From Streptococcus salivarius (GTDB lineage: Bacteria; Bacillota; Bacilli; Lactobacillales; Streptococcaceae), in the NCBI RefSeq assembly GCF_009738225.1, contig NZ_CP018187.1, positions 1,188,501 to 1,252,500 on the forward strand: a DNA stretch of 64,000 bases, written 5' to 3'. The notes below the pieces were generated by a model. It was not told where the DNA came from and ran no database searches. It saw only the letters and a program-made list of their open reading frames with translations. Every line of letters starts with the position of its first letter. Positions within the stretch are counted from its first letter, which is position 1. The position numbers and the translations under genes are program-made. Below, piece after piece: positions 27,865 through 37,641 of the stretch.

Positions 27865-28872
27865 ATGAAAATAAAAGAATTCTTACCCGGACTAAGTATT
27901 GCAATACTTATATCTCTCCTAGCATGGTTCCTTGGAAACTTATTTCCTATTATTGGTGGGCCAGTCCTTGGTTTATTTATAGGACTTCTGCTAGGAATTA
28001 TTCTAAGAGATTCTCAGAAACTTAAAGCAGGAATGCAATTCACATCTAAAAAAGTATTACAATACGCTGTTATTCTTCTTGGATTTGGACTAAATCTTTC
28101 TCAAGTCTTTAAGGTTGGCGTAACGTCACTTCCCATTATTCTAGTGACTATTACTACGGCACTGCTTACTGCTTATGTCGTCCATCGTGTGTTCAAGCTA
28201 GATAGTGAAATTGCTACTTTAGTAGGTGTTGGTTCTTCTATTTGTGGGGGATCTGCTATTGCTGCAACTGCTCCTGTAATCAAGGCTAAAGATGAATCTA
28301 TTGCAACAGCAATCTCGGTAATTTTCTTTTTTAACATCTTAGCGGCTTTAATCTTTCCTCACTTGGGATCTTGGTTGGGACTTAGTAATCAAGGCTTTGC
28401 CATATTTGCTGGAACAGCTGTCAACGATACTTCTTCTGTAACTGCTACAGCTAGTTCTTGGGATAGCTTACATGGAACATCTATCCTAGAGCAAGCAACA
28501 ATTGTTAAATTGACTCGAACACTTGCTATCATCCCTATAACTCTTGGTCTATCTGTATGGCAGTCACGAAAGGATAATACAAAGGAAGCATTCTCGCTAA
28601 GCAAAGCAGTGCCTAACTTTATCCTTTGGTTCCTTTTGGCCTCACTGATTACAACTGTTGCAATGTCACTCGGTGTAACACCTGCCGTCTTTTCACCATT
28701 AAAAGACCTTTCAAAATTTATGATTATTATGGCAATGACAGCTATCGGTTTCCAAACAAATCTCAAAAAACTAATCACTAAAGGAGGCTCAGCACTTCTA
28801 GTGGGAGGAGTCTGTTGGTTATTAATTAGTCTTGCTTCTCTTCTCATGCAAAAGATATTAGGACTTTGGTAA
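27865..28872 (+). CDS. YeiH/UPF0324 family putative sulfate exporter
   Basis: 335 aa membrane protein with about ten transmembrane helices. Family landmarks: [68 protein letters not shown] and [13 protein letters not shown]. Members are annotated as putative sulfate exporters, sometimes controlled by cysteine regulators; transport has rarely been tested. SD AAGGAG precedes ATG 27865, and a -10 TATAAT lies about 30 nt further upstream. Confidence 0.9.
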   Translation: MKIKEFLPGLSIAILISLLAWFLGNLFPIIGGPVLGLFIGLLLGIILRDSQKLKAGMQFTSKKVLQYAVILLGFGLNLSQVFKVGVTSLPIILVTITTALLTAYVVHRVFKLDSEIATLVGVGSSICGGSAIAATAPVIKAKDESIATAISVIFFFNILAALIFPHLGSWLGLSNQGFAIFAGTAVNDTSSVTATASSWDSLHGTSILEQATIVKLTRTLAIIPITLGLSVWQSRKDNTKEAFSLSKAVPNFILWFLLASLITTVAMSLGVTPAVFSPLKDLSKFMIIMAMTAIGFQTNLKKLITKGGSALLVGGVCWLLISLASLLMQKILGLW

Positions 28873-28881
28873 TAGACATCT

Positions 28882-28917
28882 AAAAAACTCACAATCTGGC
28901 TAAGACTGTGAGTTTTT
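28882..28917. terminator. Bidirectional terminator between yeiH and the converging small gene
   Basis: AAAAAACTCACA (28882-28893) pairs with TGTGAGTTTTT (28907-28917). A/T flanks allow termination from both strands. Confidence 0.85.
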
Positions 28918-28926
28918 ATTATAGAA

Positions 28927-29238
28927 TCATTTTTTATACTCAAAGACATAGGTTTGGATTACCTTATCCCCATCGTTTGTTACTTTCAAATCAACATTGT
29001 AGCTCTTAGTTTCACCACTAATATCCTGAACCTTATAATCACCATCTTTTTTTACAGAAGAGGTGGTCTGTCCTGAATAATGCCTAACTTCAAGACCTGA
29101 AGCTCTATCTAGAGAAAAAGGAATGAGCCCGTTTAAAGAATATAGCCCATACAAAATAAGACATAAAAGGCTCAGCGACACAAGGCTCACCAAATAATAT
29201 TTAACAAAATCCCCCAATTTAAACCCCTGCTTACTCAC
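28927..29238 (-). CDS. Hypothetical single-pass membrane protein
   Basis: 103 aa with GTG start at 29238 and SD AAGGAAG about 12 nt upstream. One N-terminal transmembrane segment (residues about 13-33, YYLVSLVSLSLLCLILYGL), then a soluble extracellular domain rich in Lys/Asp/Thr that ends in FEYKK. I do not recognise the family. It converges on yeiH and shares a bidirectional terminator with it. Confidence 0.65.
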   Translation of the reverse strand: MSKQGFKLGDFVKYYLVSLVSLSLLCLILYGLYSLNGLIPFSLDRASGLEVRHYSGQTTSSVKKDGDYKVQDISGETKSYNVDLKVTNDGDKVIQTYVFEYKK

Positions 29239-29370
29239 TTAGTTATTATCTTCCTTTAACTTAACATTATTTTTATTAGAGTATTTTCAAATTTTATTTT
29301 ACACACATTTGGATATTTTGTCAAATTATTTGATATTTAAAATAGAACCTAATTTTTCTATATACTAAAA

Positions 29371-29390
29371 GCCGTTAGTCATCTAACGGC
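29371..29390. terminator. Terminator hairpin overlapping a stop codon
   Basis: A perfect 8-bp stem GCCGTTAG/CTAACGGC with a four-base loop. The minus-strand gene's stop TAG (29385-29383) lies inside the stem. T-rich flanks lie on both sides (+ strand AATTTTTTA). Confidence 0.85.
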
Positions 29391-29781
29391 AATTTTTTAT
29401 TTCTGAAATAACGTATTCAAGACGGCTATAGAGACCAAGTAATAAGTCGTAACTTCGATTTTCATTTTCTTTCAAAACAGTGAAAACTGTTGTACTATAG
29501 GTAAATTCAAAGAAGTCATCTAATTCCTTGAGCCAGTCATCAATAACCCCTAAATTTTGATCAATGATTGCAAACAAACTTGGCTGATACCAGATTGTAC
29601 CTTCGATATAAAGGTTTTTGTCAGATAATTTAGATAGGGATACTTTCAAGTCAGCAAGCTCTCTTTTAGCAAGATTTGGTTCAATCTTTAAATCAAAAAG
29701 CAAGCGTGCATCATGATTTAGAATATCGAGTTCTGCTTGAAGCAGTTGAATATAATGTATCGCTACTAAATACTGGTTCAT
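29383..29781 (-). CDS. Hypothetical cytoplasmic protein
   Basis: 132 aa, mainly helical in appearance with no membrane segment, signal peptide or catalytic motif that I can name. Its last codons and stop are embedded in the terminator stem. SD GGAGAG precedes ATG 29781. It stands alone. Length and codon use look like a real gene; the function is unknown. Confidence 0.65.
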   Translation of the reverse strand: MNQYLVAIHYIQLLQAELDILNHDARLLFDLKIEPNLAKRELADLKVSLSKLSDKNLYIEGTIWYQPSLFAIIDQNLGVIDDWLKELDDFFEFTYSTTVFTVLKENENRSYDLLLGLYSRLEYVISEIKNCR

Positions 29782-29965
29782 GGGTCTCTCCTGATCATCT
29801 GAAAATCGTACTATTATTGTACCACTAAAGAATGAAAAAATGTAGTAATTATTTAATTTTTTACAGGATTTTTTTAGAAAAAATACGATGCTTTAAATTT
29901 CTGTTTAAAACTAATGACACTAGAAATTTTCTAAGAGTTTAAGAAATGAAAGATTTTTTTAAAAA

Positions 29966-29990
29966 AGAAAAAACACTCACGAATGAGTGC
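29966..29990 (-). terminator. Terminator of adcA
   Basis: A perfect 6-bp stem CACTCA/TGAGTG (29974-29979 with 29984-29989) with a four-base loop, followed by six T on the minus strand. Confidence 0.85.
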
Positions 29991-30000
29991 ATTTCTAGTA

Positions 30001-31545
30001 TTAATGGCTAACCATTTCTTGTGCAATTTCAAAGCCACTAAGTTTTCCAGGATAGTAAGTTGGCCAATTATCCATTTCTTTTAGAATCTCATCTTGGCTA
30101 CTATTTCCAAAGAAAATATGGAAATGTGCTGAAGTTGTTGGATCTATTTGATGATCTGAAAATTGGACATACTGGTAAGGGTTATCTGCTGCTTGACTAT
30201 CAGTTGCTGTAAAGAGATAACGAACACCTTTTTTACCAGAAGCATAGGTTAGAATCTTATAACCATCATAACGATAAGTGTGTGTCACACTACTTCCATC
30301 ATTCTTTATGAAAGTCATGGTCATCTTTTTACCATCAATGGCAATTTTAGAAACATCTGTTTGATAGCCCTTAGTGTAGTATTCTTTGTACTCTTGTGCA
30401 GTTTTATCTTTATTTAATAGAGATTTGTATTCAAATACTTGATCTAAAGTACCATCTTGAAGATAAGGATAAACCGATTGCCACTCACCAGACCAATCCG
30501 AAAGTTCTCTATCTTTAACATCTTTGTCATCGAAGTAACCATTTTGAACCGTTTTCTTGTCATCACTTCCCGTTTCAGGTTGGATAGCTTTACCTTCAAC
30601 GTCCGTTGTTAAACGAAGATTTTTTAGGTTCTCAGTCATAACACTGATATAGTCTTCACCTTTTTTCAACTGTTCCTTAGTTAGTGATTCAATTGGATTT
30701 AAAACTGCTGTCTTAACTCCTACTTCGTTAGCTAAGGTTTTAGCAACACTACTTGAAGCATTTTCCTCAAAATAGATATAGTTAATATCATATTCTTTGA
30801 CATACTTAGAAAGGCTAGCGATACGTTTTGCAGAAGGGTCGGACTCAGCTGAAACACCTAAAATTGGTACCTGTGTCAAACCGTAATCTAAGGCAAGGTA
30901 GGCAAAAGCTGCGTGCTGAGTAACAAAACTTTTCTGTTTTGCTTGACTAAAGGCTTCAGTATACTCCTTATCCAAAGTCTTTAATTTTTTAAGGTATTTC
31001 TCGGCATTGGTTGTAAAGACTGCTTTTTTATCTGGATGCTGAGCAATCAAACCGTCTCTAATAGTTTCAACTAATTTTTGAGAACGTTTAGGTGAGAGCC
31101 AAACATGGGGATCATATTCGTGGTGATGTTCTTCTCCACCATGATCATGATCTTCTTCCTCTGTTCCAGGTAAAAGAACCATGCCTTGACTTGCCTTAAT
31201 GACTTTTGTATTTTTTGTGTTGATAGACTTTTCAACTTTTGGAACCCAGGTTTCCATATTTTCATTTAGGTAGACAAAAGTGTCTGCTTTTTCAATGTCA
31301 GCGACATTCTTAGTAGATGGTTGGAAATCGTGGGCTTCACTTCCAGCAGGAATGAGATAAGACACCTCTCCCTCATCTCCTACAACCTGCTTGGTAAATT
31401 CATAAACAGGGTAAAAGCTCGTCACAACTTTCAAATCACCATTTCCTTTTGAACCGTGGTGACTAGTCGTATAATAAATACCTGCACCAGCAGCTAAAAC
31501 AACTGCTGCTAATCCTGCTAGGCCAAAAATGCGTTTCTTTTTCAT
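30001..31545 (-). CDS. adcA: Zinc ABC transporter substrate-binding protein AdcA (ZnuA + ZinT domains)
   Basis: 514 aa extracellular zinc binder. A ZnuA-like domain (residues about 38-310) contains the His-rich metal loop EEEDHDHGGEEHHHEYDPHV and the metal His residues in VTQHAAFAYLA. A C-terminal ZinT domain (about 345-514) contains HFHIFFG. Unusually, the N-terminal hydrophobic segment (GLAGLAAVVLAAGAGIYYT) has no Cys, so there is no lipobox; pneumococcal AdcA has one (LVACS). The protein may be anchored by an uncleaved helix. A double AdcR box lies upstream at 31561-31595. The ABC partners AdcCB are not in the window. Confidence 0.95.
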   Translation of the reverse strand: MKKKRIFGLAGLAAVVLAAGAGIYYTTSHHGSKGNGDLKVVTSFYPVYEFTKQVVGDEGEVSYLIPAGSEAHDFQPSTKNVADIEKADTFVYLNENMETWVPKVEKSINTKNTKVIKASQGMVLLPGTEEEDHDHGGEEHHHEYDPHVWLSPKRSQKLVETIRDGLIAQHPDKKAVFTTNAEKYLKKLKTLDKEYTEAFSQAKQKSFVTQHAAFAYLALDYGLTQVPILGVSAESDPSAKRIASLSKYVKEYDINYIYFEENASSSVAKTLANEVGVKTAVLNPIESLTKEQLKKGEDYISVMTENLKNLRLTTDVEGKAIQPETGSDDKKTVQNGYFDDKDVKDRELSDWSGEWQSVYPYLQDGTLDQVFEYKSLLNKDKTAQEYKEYYTKGYQTDVSKIAIDGKKMTMTFIKNDGSSVTHTYRYDGYKILTYASGKKGVRYLFTATDSQAADNPYQYVQFSDHQIDPTTSAHFHIFFGNSSQDEILKEMDNWPTYYPGKLSGFEIAQEMVSH

Positions 31546-31560
31546 GATATTCCTTCCAAA

Positions 31561-31595
31561 ATACTTAACCAGTTAATAGTTTACTGGTTAAGTAT
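31561..31595 (-). promoter_or_regulatory. AdcR operator upstream of adcA
   Basis: TTAACCAGTTAA (31565-31576) matches the AdcR consensus TTAACYRGTTAA fully, and a second copy with one mismatch lies at 31580-31591. The outer arms form a perfect 13-bp inverted repeat (31561-31573 with 31583-31595). Zinc-bound AdcR would repress adcA here. Confidence 0.88.
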
Positions 31596-31702
31596 ATCAC
31601 ACTTCATTTATTTTGCAAGTCCTAAAATAAAAAAAATGAAATATTTCGACGAGAAAGAATTATTTGATATACTGGAAATATCATTTGGAAAGTAGGTTAT
31701 AC

Positions 31703-32524
31703 ATGTTTCGAAAATTAATCCTATATCTTTTTTTATTGCTTTCAGCCATAGGCCTGACTTATGATACGCAATCATACACTTCAGGCGCTTTGTCTGGTTC
31801 GGCATACGGTATTATTGGACTATCAACACTGATTGCCTTATGTTATATCGTACCAGGAATATTTCTGATTCTGTACTTAGGCAAGAGATGGCAGGTGAAA
31901 CCACTTGTTCTCATATTTGCTCTAATTGGTGGAGTCTTTATCACAGGATGGATAGCTGGTTATGCCAATACCATTTCTCACGACTGGGTGACTGCTCATC
32001 TTTCTTCAAAGAGTTTCTTCTACCGCTTTGAGGATGCTCTTATGGCTCCCCTAGTTGAGGAACCCCTAAAACTAGCAGCTTTTCTCTTTGCTATCTATAT
32101 GGTGCCAACGAAAAGTTACAAGGGGCTCTTGCTTGTCGCTATTACGGCGGGTCTGGGCTTCCAGATTAGTGAAGACTTCTCCTATATTCTTTCAGATTTG
32201 CCTGATGGTTTTTCTTATACGATTTCAGGTATTCTTGGTCGAACTATTGGTGCTGTATCGTCTCACTGGCTTTACACATCCTTCCTTGCTATGGGGCTAG
32301 TCCTTATATGGCGTTCCCGTCAAAAACTCATTAATTCTAAATACAGTCTTATTGGTATACTTTATGCTTGTGGTGCTTTTGCTGCACACTTTGCTTGGAA
32401 TTCACCTCTTCGAAATTTAGAAAGCGATTTGCCATGGGCATCAGGCCTTCTCATTTCACTCAATCTTTTCTTCTTTATTACGCTTTATCAGCTCCTATCG
32501 AAACTGGATAAAGAAAACAAGTAA
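31703..32524 (+). CDS. PrsW-family intramembrane metalloprotease
   Basis: 273 aa from ATG 31703 (MFRKLILYLFL); the frame is open to 31664, but GGAAAG lies only before the inner ATG and the upstream residues are not membrane-like. About eight transmembrane helices carry the PrsW motifs: APLVEEPLKLAAF (Glu-Glu), FQISEDFSY and HFAWN. Related to B. subtilis PrsW (anti-sigma RsiW protease) and CAAX-type proteases. Its target here is unknown. Divergent from adcA; terminator at 32538-32573. Confidence 0.85.
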   Translation: MFRKLILYLFLLLSAIGLTYDTQSYTSGALSGSAYGIIGLSTLIALCYIVPGIFLILYLGKRWQVKPLVLIFALIGGVFITGWIAGYANTISHDWVTAHLSSKSFFYRFEDALMAPLVEEPLKLAAFLFAIYMVPTKSYKGLLLVAITAGLGFQISEDFSYILSDLPDGFSYTISGILGRTIGAVSSHWLYTSFLAMGLVLIWRSRQKLINSKYSLIGILYACGAFAAHFAWNSPLRNLESDLPWASGLLISLNLFFFITLYQLLSKLDKENK

Positions 32525-32537
32525 TGTTTACAATACT

Positions 32538-32573
32538 AAAAAACCTTTCCAATTTTATGGAAAGGCTTTTTTA
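32538..32573. terminator. Bidirectional terminator between prsW-like gene and pepD
   Basis: CCTTTCC (32544-32550) pairs with GGAAAGG (32559-32565), with A-rich and T-rich flanks serving both converging genes. Confidence 0.85.
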
Positions 32574-32579
32574 ATGACT

Positions 32580-33977
32580 TTAATCACTCATAGAAAAACG
32601 ATTGGTCATCAAATTACTTGCATCATCTAAGACTTTTGCCAATAGTTTATCTGTTTCTGACTGAATCTTATCACTAATCTTTTGATTTTCAGCTTCAAAA
32701 TCAATACTCTCACCATTTGCTAAAGCAGTATCTACATGATTAATCATAGCATGGCCAAGAGCCATAGTTGTTTCTACATAAGCATCCAAATCAGCTTCAT
32801 GCTGTTGGAAATGAGGATCACAGATAGCGGCAATCAAGCGATTACTCCAGTAGAAATTACCTGTATCCACTTTATCAGTTGTTTGACGGAAATAAGCAGG
32901 TGTTGTTCCGACTTGAGTCCAGAATGGCACCATTGTACCAAATGGCATTGATCCATAGGCTAACCACTGAATTCCTGTCGTTTCTGATGGTTTGTTAGGA
33001 CGCATTTGCAAGAGAGCTGTTTGACTAGTACGGTTGATACCGATTGGACGGAATTGGCGTTGACTCACCGCATCTCCTTGAGGTCCATAAGGATCGTAAG
33101 GTGTATCTTGGTAATGAAGACTCAAGACATATTTAACATCTTCAACTGTAATTTTGCGGTATGGTTTTTGACACCATGGAATAAAGAATGATTTTGGATC
33201 ATAATCTTTTTCTGGGTTCAAGAATTTCTGCATTGCCCAGGCACGTGGTGTATTATAATGACGATCCTTATCTCGTTGGCTACCAAAAGCATAACGTGGA
33301 TTAAAGTGTTCATTAGAATAAGTCAGATCCAAGTGATGTTTATTAATAAAATCTCGAATGTCTGGTGAGGCTAAATAGTCGTCTGGATTTTCAAACTCAT
33401 AATGATCGATGCCAAGTTGGTTTGGGTTAGTGACATAGGCATCATCTGGAACACGTCTTGCAATCCAATGGTGACCACCAATGGTCTCTAGCCACCAAAT
33501 TTCTTCAGTATCTGAGAAAGCAATACCATTAGATTCGTAAGTTCCGTAAGTTTCAAGAAGTTGCCCCAAACGAATGACACCTTCACGCGCCGTCTTGATA
33601 TATGGCAAGACCAATGTTAACATATCCTCTTCTCCAAAACCATCTTTAACAAGAGGGTCTGCACCGAGTACACGCGCATTGGTGGTGATTGTTTCTGTTG
33701 CACTCATGGCAACATTAGCTGAGTTAATACCAGCTTCACCCCAGATACCGTCTTTACCAAGTGCATCTGGAACAGAAGTATAACGTAGAGGATTATCTGG
33801 CAAATCAATTGAAAACTTGCTAAGCACAGACTGATAATGACGCGGTTGGTCTTCAGGGGTCACGACGAGAAATTCTTTGGGCGTAAAAACGCCAGATTGA
33901 GAATCCTCAGTACGTGCAATCATGGTAGAGCCGTCATATGAGGCTTTCTTACCTACTAAAATCGTTGTACAAGCCAT
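32580..33977 (-). CDS. pepD: Dipeptidase A, peptidase family C69
   Basis: 465 aa cytoplasmic dipeptidase related to lactobacillal PepD/PepDA. The Ntn-type nucleophile Cys3 follows immediately after the start ([19 protein letters not shown]), and the segment [18 protein letters not shown] is typical of C69. It lies 17 nt after whiA and is likely the last gene of the DUF1003-rapZ-yvcK-whiA-pepD operon. It supplies amino acids from imported peptides. Confidence 0.93.
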   Translation of the reverse strand: MACTTILVGKKASYDGSTMIARTEDSQSGVFTPKEFLVVTPEDQPRHYQSVLSKFSIDLPDNPLRYTSVPDALGKDGIWGEAGINSANVAMSATETITTNARVLGADPLVKDGFGEEDMLTLVLPYIKTAREGVIRLGQLLETYGTYESNGIAFSDTEEIWWLETIGGHHWIARRVPDDAYVTNPNQLGIDHYEFENPDDYLASPDIRDFINKHHLDLTYSNEHFNPRYAFGSQRDKDRHYNTPRAWAMQKFLNPEKDYDPKSFFIPWCQKPYRKITVEDVKYVLSLHYQDTPYDPYGPQGDAVSQRQFRPIGINRTSQTALLQMRPNKPSETTGIQWLAYGSMPFGTMVPFWTQVGTTPAYFRQTTDKVDTGNFYWSNRLIAAICDPHFQQHEADLDAYVETTMALGHAMINHVDTALANGESIDFEAENQKISDKIQSETDKLLAKVLDDASNLMTNRFSMSD

Positions 33978-33994
33978 AAAAGCTTCCTTTCTAC

Positions 33995-34906
33995 TTACAA
34001 ATCGTCCGCAATTTTATTGATTTTTCTGAGACGATGATTGACACCACTCTTGGTCAGAGGAGGTTCTATACTATCTGCGATTTGCTGGATAGAATAATCT
34101 GGATTGGCAATACGGAGTTGGGCAATTTGGCGCAGCTCCACAGGTAAAATCTCCAAGCCAACCGTATCCATAATCTTGATAATATTATTAATTGTTTTCA
34201 TACTAGCACTAATCGTTCTAGCAATATTAGCTGTTTCCGCATTATTGGCACGATTCAGATCATTTCTGGTCTCTCGCATAATTTTGACCTCTTCGAAGGT
34301 ATCCTTAGAGTTCATTGCACCAATAACAAGGAGGAAATCCATAATATCCTCAGCTTTTTGAAGATAGGTCACAAAACCATTTTTATGACTCAGAACCTTG
34401 GCATCGAGCATAAATTTTTTCATGAGAGAAGCCAAGTCCTCTGCGTGGTCTTGGTAAACGGAAAAAATCTCTAATTGATAACGGCCTTTTTCAGGATCAC
34501 GAACTGTTCCAGTCGCCAAAAAAGCACCTCGTAAATAGGATCTTCCAGCTTCGTCATCTTCCATTACTGATGTTTCAATGCCTGTTTCAAAGCCAAAGAA
34601 AGAATCCGCCAATTGTAAATCGGACAAAATATCATTGACATGGTCAGCTACAAAAACCGTGTAAACACGATTTTTCTTGAGATTAGTCTTGTTGTGATGT
34701 CTCAATTCAGGATTACTCTGATAACGACTTTCCATTAATTGGTAGATATGTCTCGCAATCTTTGCATTTTCTGTTGAGATGGAAAGAGTCAATCCTTGGT
34801 TGGTCAATCCAACAGAACCAGACATCTTAATCAATGCCGACAATTCAGCCTTGTCTTTGCTTGAAGCTGCAATTATCTCTTCTTTAACCTTAATTGTGAA
34901 ACTCAT
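33995..34906 (-). CDS. whiA: DNA-binding protein WhiA
   Basis: 303 aa, with an N-terminal LAGLIDADG-like domain and a C-terminal HTH ([20 protein letters not shown] then GVNHRLRKI). In Gram-positives WhiA affects cell division and chromosome segregation. It overlaps yvcK by 4 nt, in the conserved rapZ-yvcK-whiA order. Confidence 0.96.
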   Translation of the reverse strand: MSFTIKVKEEIIAASSKDKAELSALIKMSGSVGLTNQGLTLSISTENAKIARHIYQLMESRYQSNPELRHHNKTNLKKNRVYTVFVADHVNDILSDLQLADSFFGFETGIETSVMEDDEAGRSYLRGAFLATGTVRDPEKGRYQLEIFSVYQDHAEDLASLMKKFMLDAKVLSHKNGFVTYLQKAEDIMDFLLVIGAMNSKDTFEEVKIMRETRNDLNRANNAETANIARTISASMKTINNIIKIMDTVGLEILPVELRQIAQLRIANPDYSIQQIADSIEPPLTKSGVNHRLRKINKIADDL

Positions 34907-35877
34907 GACTTATTCCTCACTAGATGCATGAGCTCATCCACTACCAAGTCACCATGGTGGAAGGCACCACCATTTTCAAGTCGCAAAAAATTAGAAGACA
35001 CAACTGTTTTTGCTTCACGACGTAAGCCCTCAAAATCATGCTCAACCTGAACAAGGTATTCATCAAATTTATTACTTGCCATGTATTCCTTAGGCACTTT
35101 CTTGATATTAACTAAGACATTGTCAATCACATCGGAGCCAAGATGACGATTAAGAACAGCCACATGGTCGGCATCTGAGAATTGCTCAGTTTCTCCGTAC
35201 TGCGTCATAATATTACAAATGTATGTGACATCAGCCTTGGTCTCAATAAGAGCCTGACGAATCTCTGGTATCACCAGGTTGGGCAAAATCGATGTATAGA
35301 GAGACCCAGGACCTAAAACAATCATATCACTATTCATAATAGCATCAACAACCTTACGACTAGCCTTAGACTCTTCATCATTATAGGTATTGGTCACATA
35401 AACGCGCTCAATCATGCCATCGTACTGAGCAATACTACTCTCACCTGCTACTTCATGACCATCTTGAAAAACGGCATGAAGCGTCAAAGCAGTCTCACTG
35501 GCAGGATAAATCTTACCTGTGACGTGGAAAAACTTCGTCAGAAGCTGCATGGCATTATAGGTAGATCCCTGCATTTCTGAAATTCCAGCGATGATTAGAT
35601 TTCCGAGTGGATGACCGGCCAAAGCACCATCGGTTTTATCAAAACGATATTGGAAAACTCTTTCATAAAGTTTAGGCATATCACTCATAGCTACCAAAAC
35701 ATTACGCAAATCCCCTGGAGGTGTCAGTTGCATGATATCACGCAAATCTCCTGAAGAACCGCCATCATCAGCTACAGTTACCACAGCAGTGATATCAACA
35801 TCCTTATGACGTAAACTACGAAGAATGACTGGAATACCAGTTCCCCCACCTATTACTGTAATTCTTGGTTTTTTCAT
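34903..35877 (-). CDS. yvcK: YvcK/CofD-like gluconeogenesis factor
   Basis: 324 aa Rossmann-like protein: [16 protein letters not shown] near the N-terminus, then [12 protein letters not shown] and [11 protein letters not shown]. YvcK binds UDP-sugars and supports growth on gluconeogenic substrates and cell shape in Bacillus. It overlaps both rapZ and whiA by 4 nt, so all three are translationally coupled. Confidence 0.95.
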   Translation of the reverse strand: MKKPRITVIGGGTGIPVILRSLRHKDVDITAVVTVADDGGSSGDLRDIMQLTPPGDLRNVLVAMSDMPKLYERVFQYRFDKTDGALAGHPLGNLIIAGISEMQGSTYNAMQLLTKFFHVTGKIYPASETALTLHAVFQDGHEVAGESSIAQYDGMIERVYVTNTYNDEESKASRKVVDAIMNSDMIVLGPGSLYTSILPNLVIPEIRQALIETKADVTYICNIMTQYGETEQFSDADHVAVLNRHLGSDVIDNVLVNIKKVPKEYMASNKFDEYLVQVEHDFEGLRREAKTVVSSNFLRLENGGAFHHGDLVVDELMHLVRNKS

Positions 35878-36764
35878 GAACGATTCACCGTCTCCTTACG
35901 TCGATCCTTATCACGATGTGTTTCATTGACTGTCCAATCATTTTTTAGATCTTGGGCTAGACGATGTGCAAAAGCTACACTACGGTGTTGACCACCTGTA
36001 CACCCAACAGCAATAGTAAGAACTGACTTACCTTCTTTTTTGTAGCCAGGTAAGATTGGTTTAATAAGTTGTATCAAATGATTGTAAAACTCTTCTGATT
36101 CCTTATGTTTCATGACATAATCAAAAACCTCTTTATCCAAACCTGTGAGGTTACGAAGTGCAGGATCATAATAAGGGTTTGGCAAGAAACGGACATCAAA
36201 AACCAAATCTGCATCCAATGGCAATCCATATTTAAAACCAAAACTCAAAACTTCAATACGGAAAGAAGATTGGTCTTGTTCAGATGAGAACTGTTCAGAA
36301 ATAGCCTTACGCAGTTGGCGTGGAGTCAATTCTGTCGTATCTACCACGTTTTGACTCAAACTCTTAAGCGGTGACAAAAGCTCACGCTCAAGCTTAATGC
36401 CATCCAAAACACGGCCATCTGCCGCCAATGGGTGGCTACGACGTGTCTCTTTATAACGAGAAACCAATTCACCATCCGTGGCATCCAAGAATAGAATCTT
36501 GAAATTAAGTTCCTCATTACTTTCCAATTTATCCAGAATATCATTGATCTCATCGAAGAACAAGCGACTACGCATGTCAACAACAAGAGCAATCTTGTCT
36601 GTCTCTTCACTATGTTTTACCAATTCAATAACCTTAGGTACCAAAGATGGTGGCATATTATCAATAGTGAAGTATCCAATATCCTCAAAGGATTGAATCG
36701 CTACAGTCTTACCTGCACCACTCATCCCTGTTACAACAACTAAATTAATTTTTTTCGTTCCCAT
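35874..36764 (-). CDS. rapZ: RNase adapter/nucleotide-binding protein RapZ (YvcJ)
   Basis: 296 aa. The P-loop GMSGAGKT lies near residue 13, and the C-terminal RapZ signature is [11 protein letters not shown]. In E. coli RapZ directs RNase E to GlmZ; in Firmicutes YvcJ is a GTPase/ATPase affecting competence. Its N-terminus overlaps the DUF1003 gene by 20 nt. Confidence 0.95.
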   Translation of the reverse strand: MGTKKINLVVVTGMSGAGKTVAIQSFEDIGYFTIDNMPPSLVPKVIELVKHSEETDKIALVVDMRSRLFFDEINDILDKLESNEELNFKILFLDATDGELVSRYKETRRSHPLAADGRVLDGIKLERELLSPLKSLSQNVVDTTELTPRQLRKAISEQFSSEQDQSSFRIEVLSFGFKYGLPLDADLVFDVRFLPNPYYDPALRNLTGLDKEVFDYVMKHKESEEFYNHLIQLIKPILPGYKKEGKSVLTIAVGCTGGQHRSVAFAHRLAQDLKNDWTVNETHRDKDRRKETVNRS

Positions 36765-37515
36765 GAGACTCCCTTTCTAGTCTTTCTTCTTTCAAGACAC
36801 GAATAACGTCTGACATCTTCTCAACTTGTTGGCTAACCCCCATAATCATTTCTGTCTGCAATTTTTGAATTGTCAGAAGATCTGATTGGTCTTGTTGAAC
36901 CAAGTGGTCTATTTTTTCATGCAAAAGTCGGATTTCTTCCTTAGACTGGGTATTAACGTGATAGTCGTTACGCGCTTGTAAACGGTCGTAATCCGATGCT
37001 CGATTCTGACTCATCATTATCAATGGTGCCTGAACGGCCGCTAGAGTAGACAAGGCCAGATTCAACAGAATAAATGGATACTTATCAAAGGCAATCCCAA
37101 AGGGTTGAACAACATTCAGCCCCATCCAAATAGCCATAAAAGCAACGAATGACAAGATAAAAGTCCAAGATCCACCAAATCGGGCCACTTCATCCGCCAC
37201 TTTTTGACCAAAAGTAATCCTACTATCCAACTGTTCCTGGATGTCTTGATCCTCGTACAATAAACTCTTGGTCACATCGTGAACGGTTTCCCGAACATGT
37301 TCGTTTTTCTCATTAGCATTTGCAATAACTTCATCAAGAAAAACCAACCTATAATCCAAAAGACTGATATTACTAATAAAATCATGTCCTTGTAAATCAG
37401 GGTAATCTTTTTTCAAAAGCACCTGCAAACGACTATTTAGACGTTCGAAATAAGAGCCATCGGTTTCATCGAACCACTCTTTAGAGATATAATCCTGAAC
37501 TCTCTTAACCTGCAT
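36745..37515 (-). CDS. DUF1003 membrane protein
   Basis: 256 aa. A soluble N-terminal half is followed by two transmembrane helices ([19 protein letters not shown] and [20 protein letters not shown]) and the DUF1003 hallmark [22 protein letters not shown]-terminal coiled-coil-like tail is rich in Gln/Glu/Lys. Function unknown. First gene of the operon with rapZ, overlapping it by 20 nt. Confidence 0.88.
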   Translation of the reverse strand: MQVKRVQDYISKEWFDETDGSYFERLNSRLQVLLKKDYPDLQGHDFISNISLLDYRLVFLDEVIANANEKNEHVRETVHDVTKSLLYEDQDIQEQLDSRITFGQKVADEVARFGGSWTFILSFVAFMAIWMGLNVVQPFGIAFDKYPFILLNLALSTLAAVQAPLIMMSQNRASDYDRLQARNDYHVNTQSKEEIRLLHEKIDHLVQQDQSDLLTIQKLQTEMIMGVSQQVEKMSDVIRVLKEERLERESHGNEKN

Positions 37516-37578
37516 ATTTTCGCCTTCTTTCTAGGCTCTATTATACCATATTGAAAGCTTAAACGTTCAATAGATAAA

Positions 37579-37607
37579 GGAAAAGAGTCCAAGACTAACC
37601 TCAGACT
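37579..37607 (-). terminator. Terminator of the CAP-domain repeat protein gene
   Basis: A 9-bp stem with two G-U pairs (37584-37592 with 37599-37607), then a T-rich stretch on the minus strand, 35 nt after the stop. Confidence 0.6.
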
Positions 37608-37641
37608 CCTCCATTATTGGGACAATTAATTTAAACTCTTC

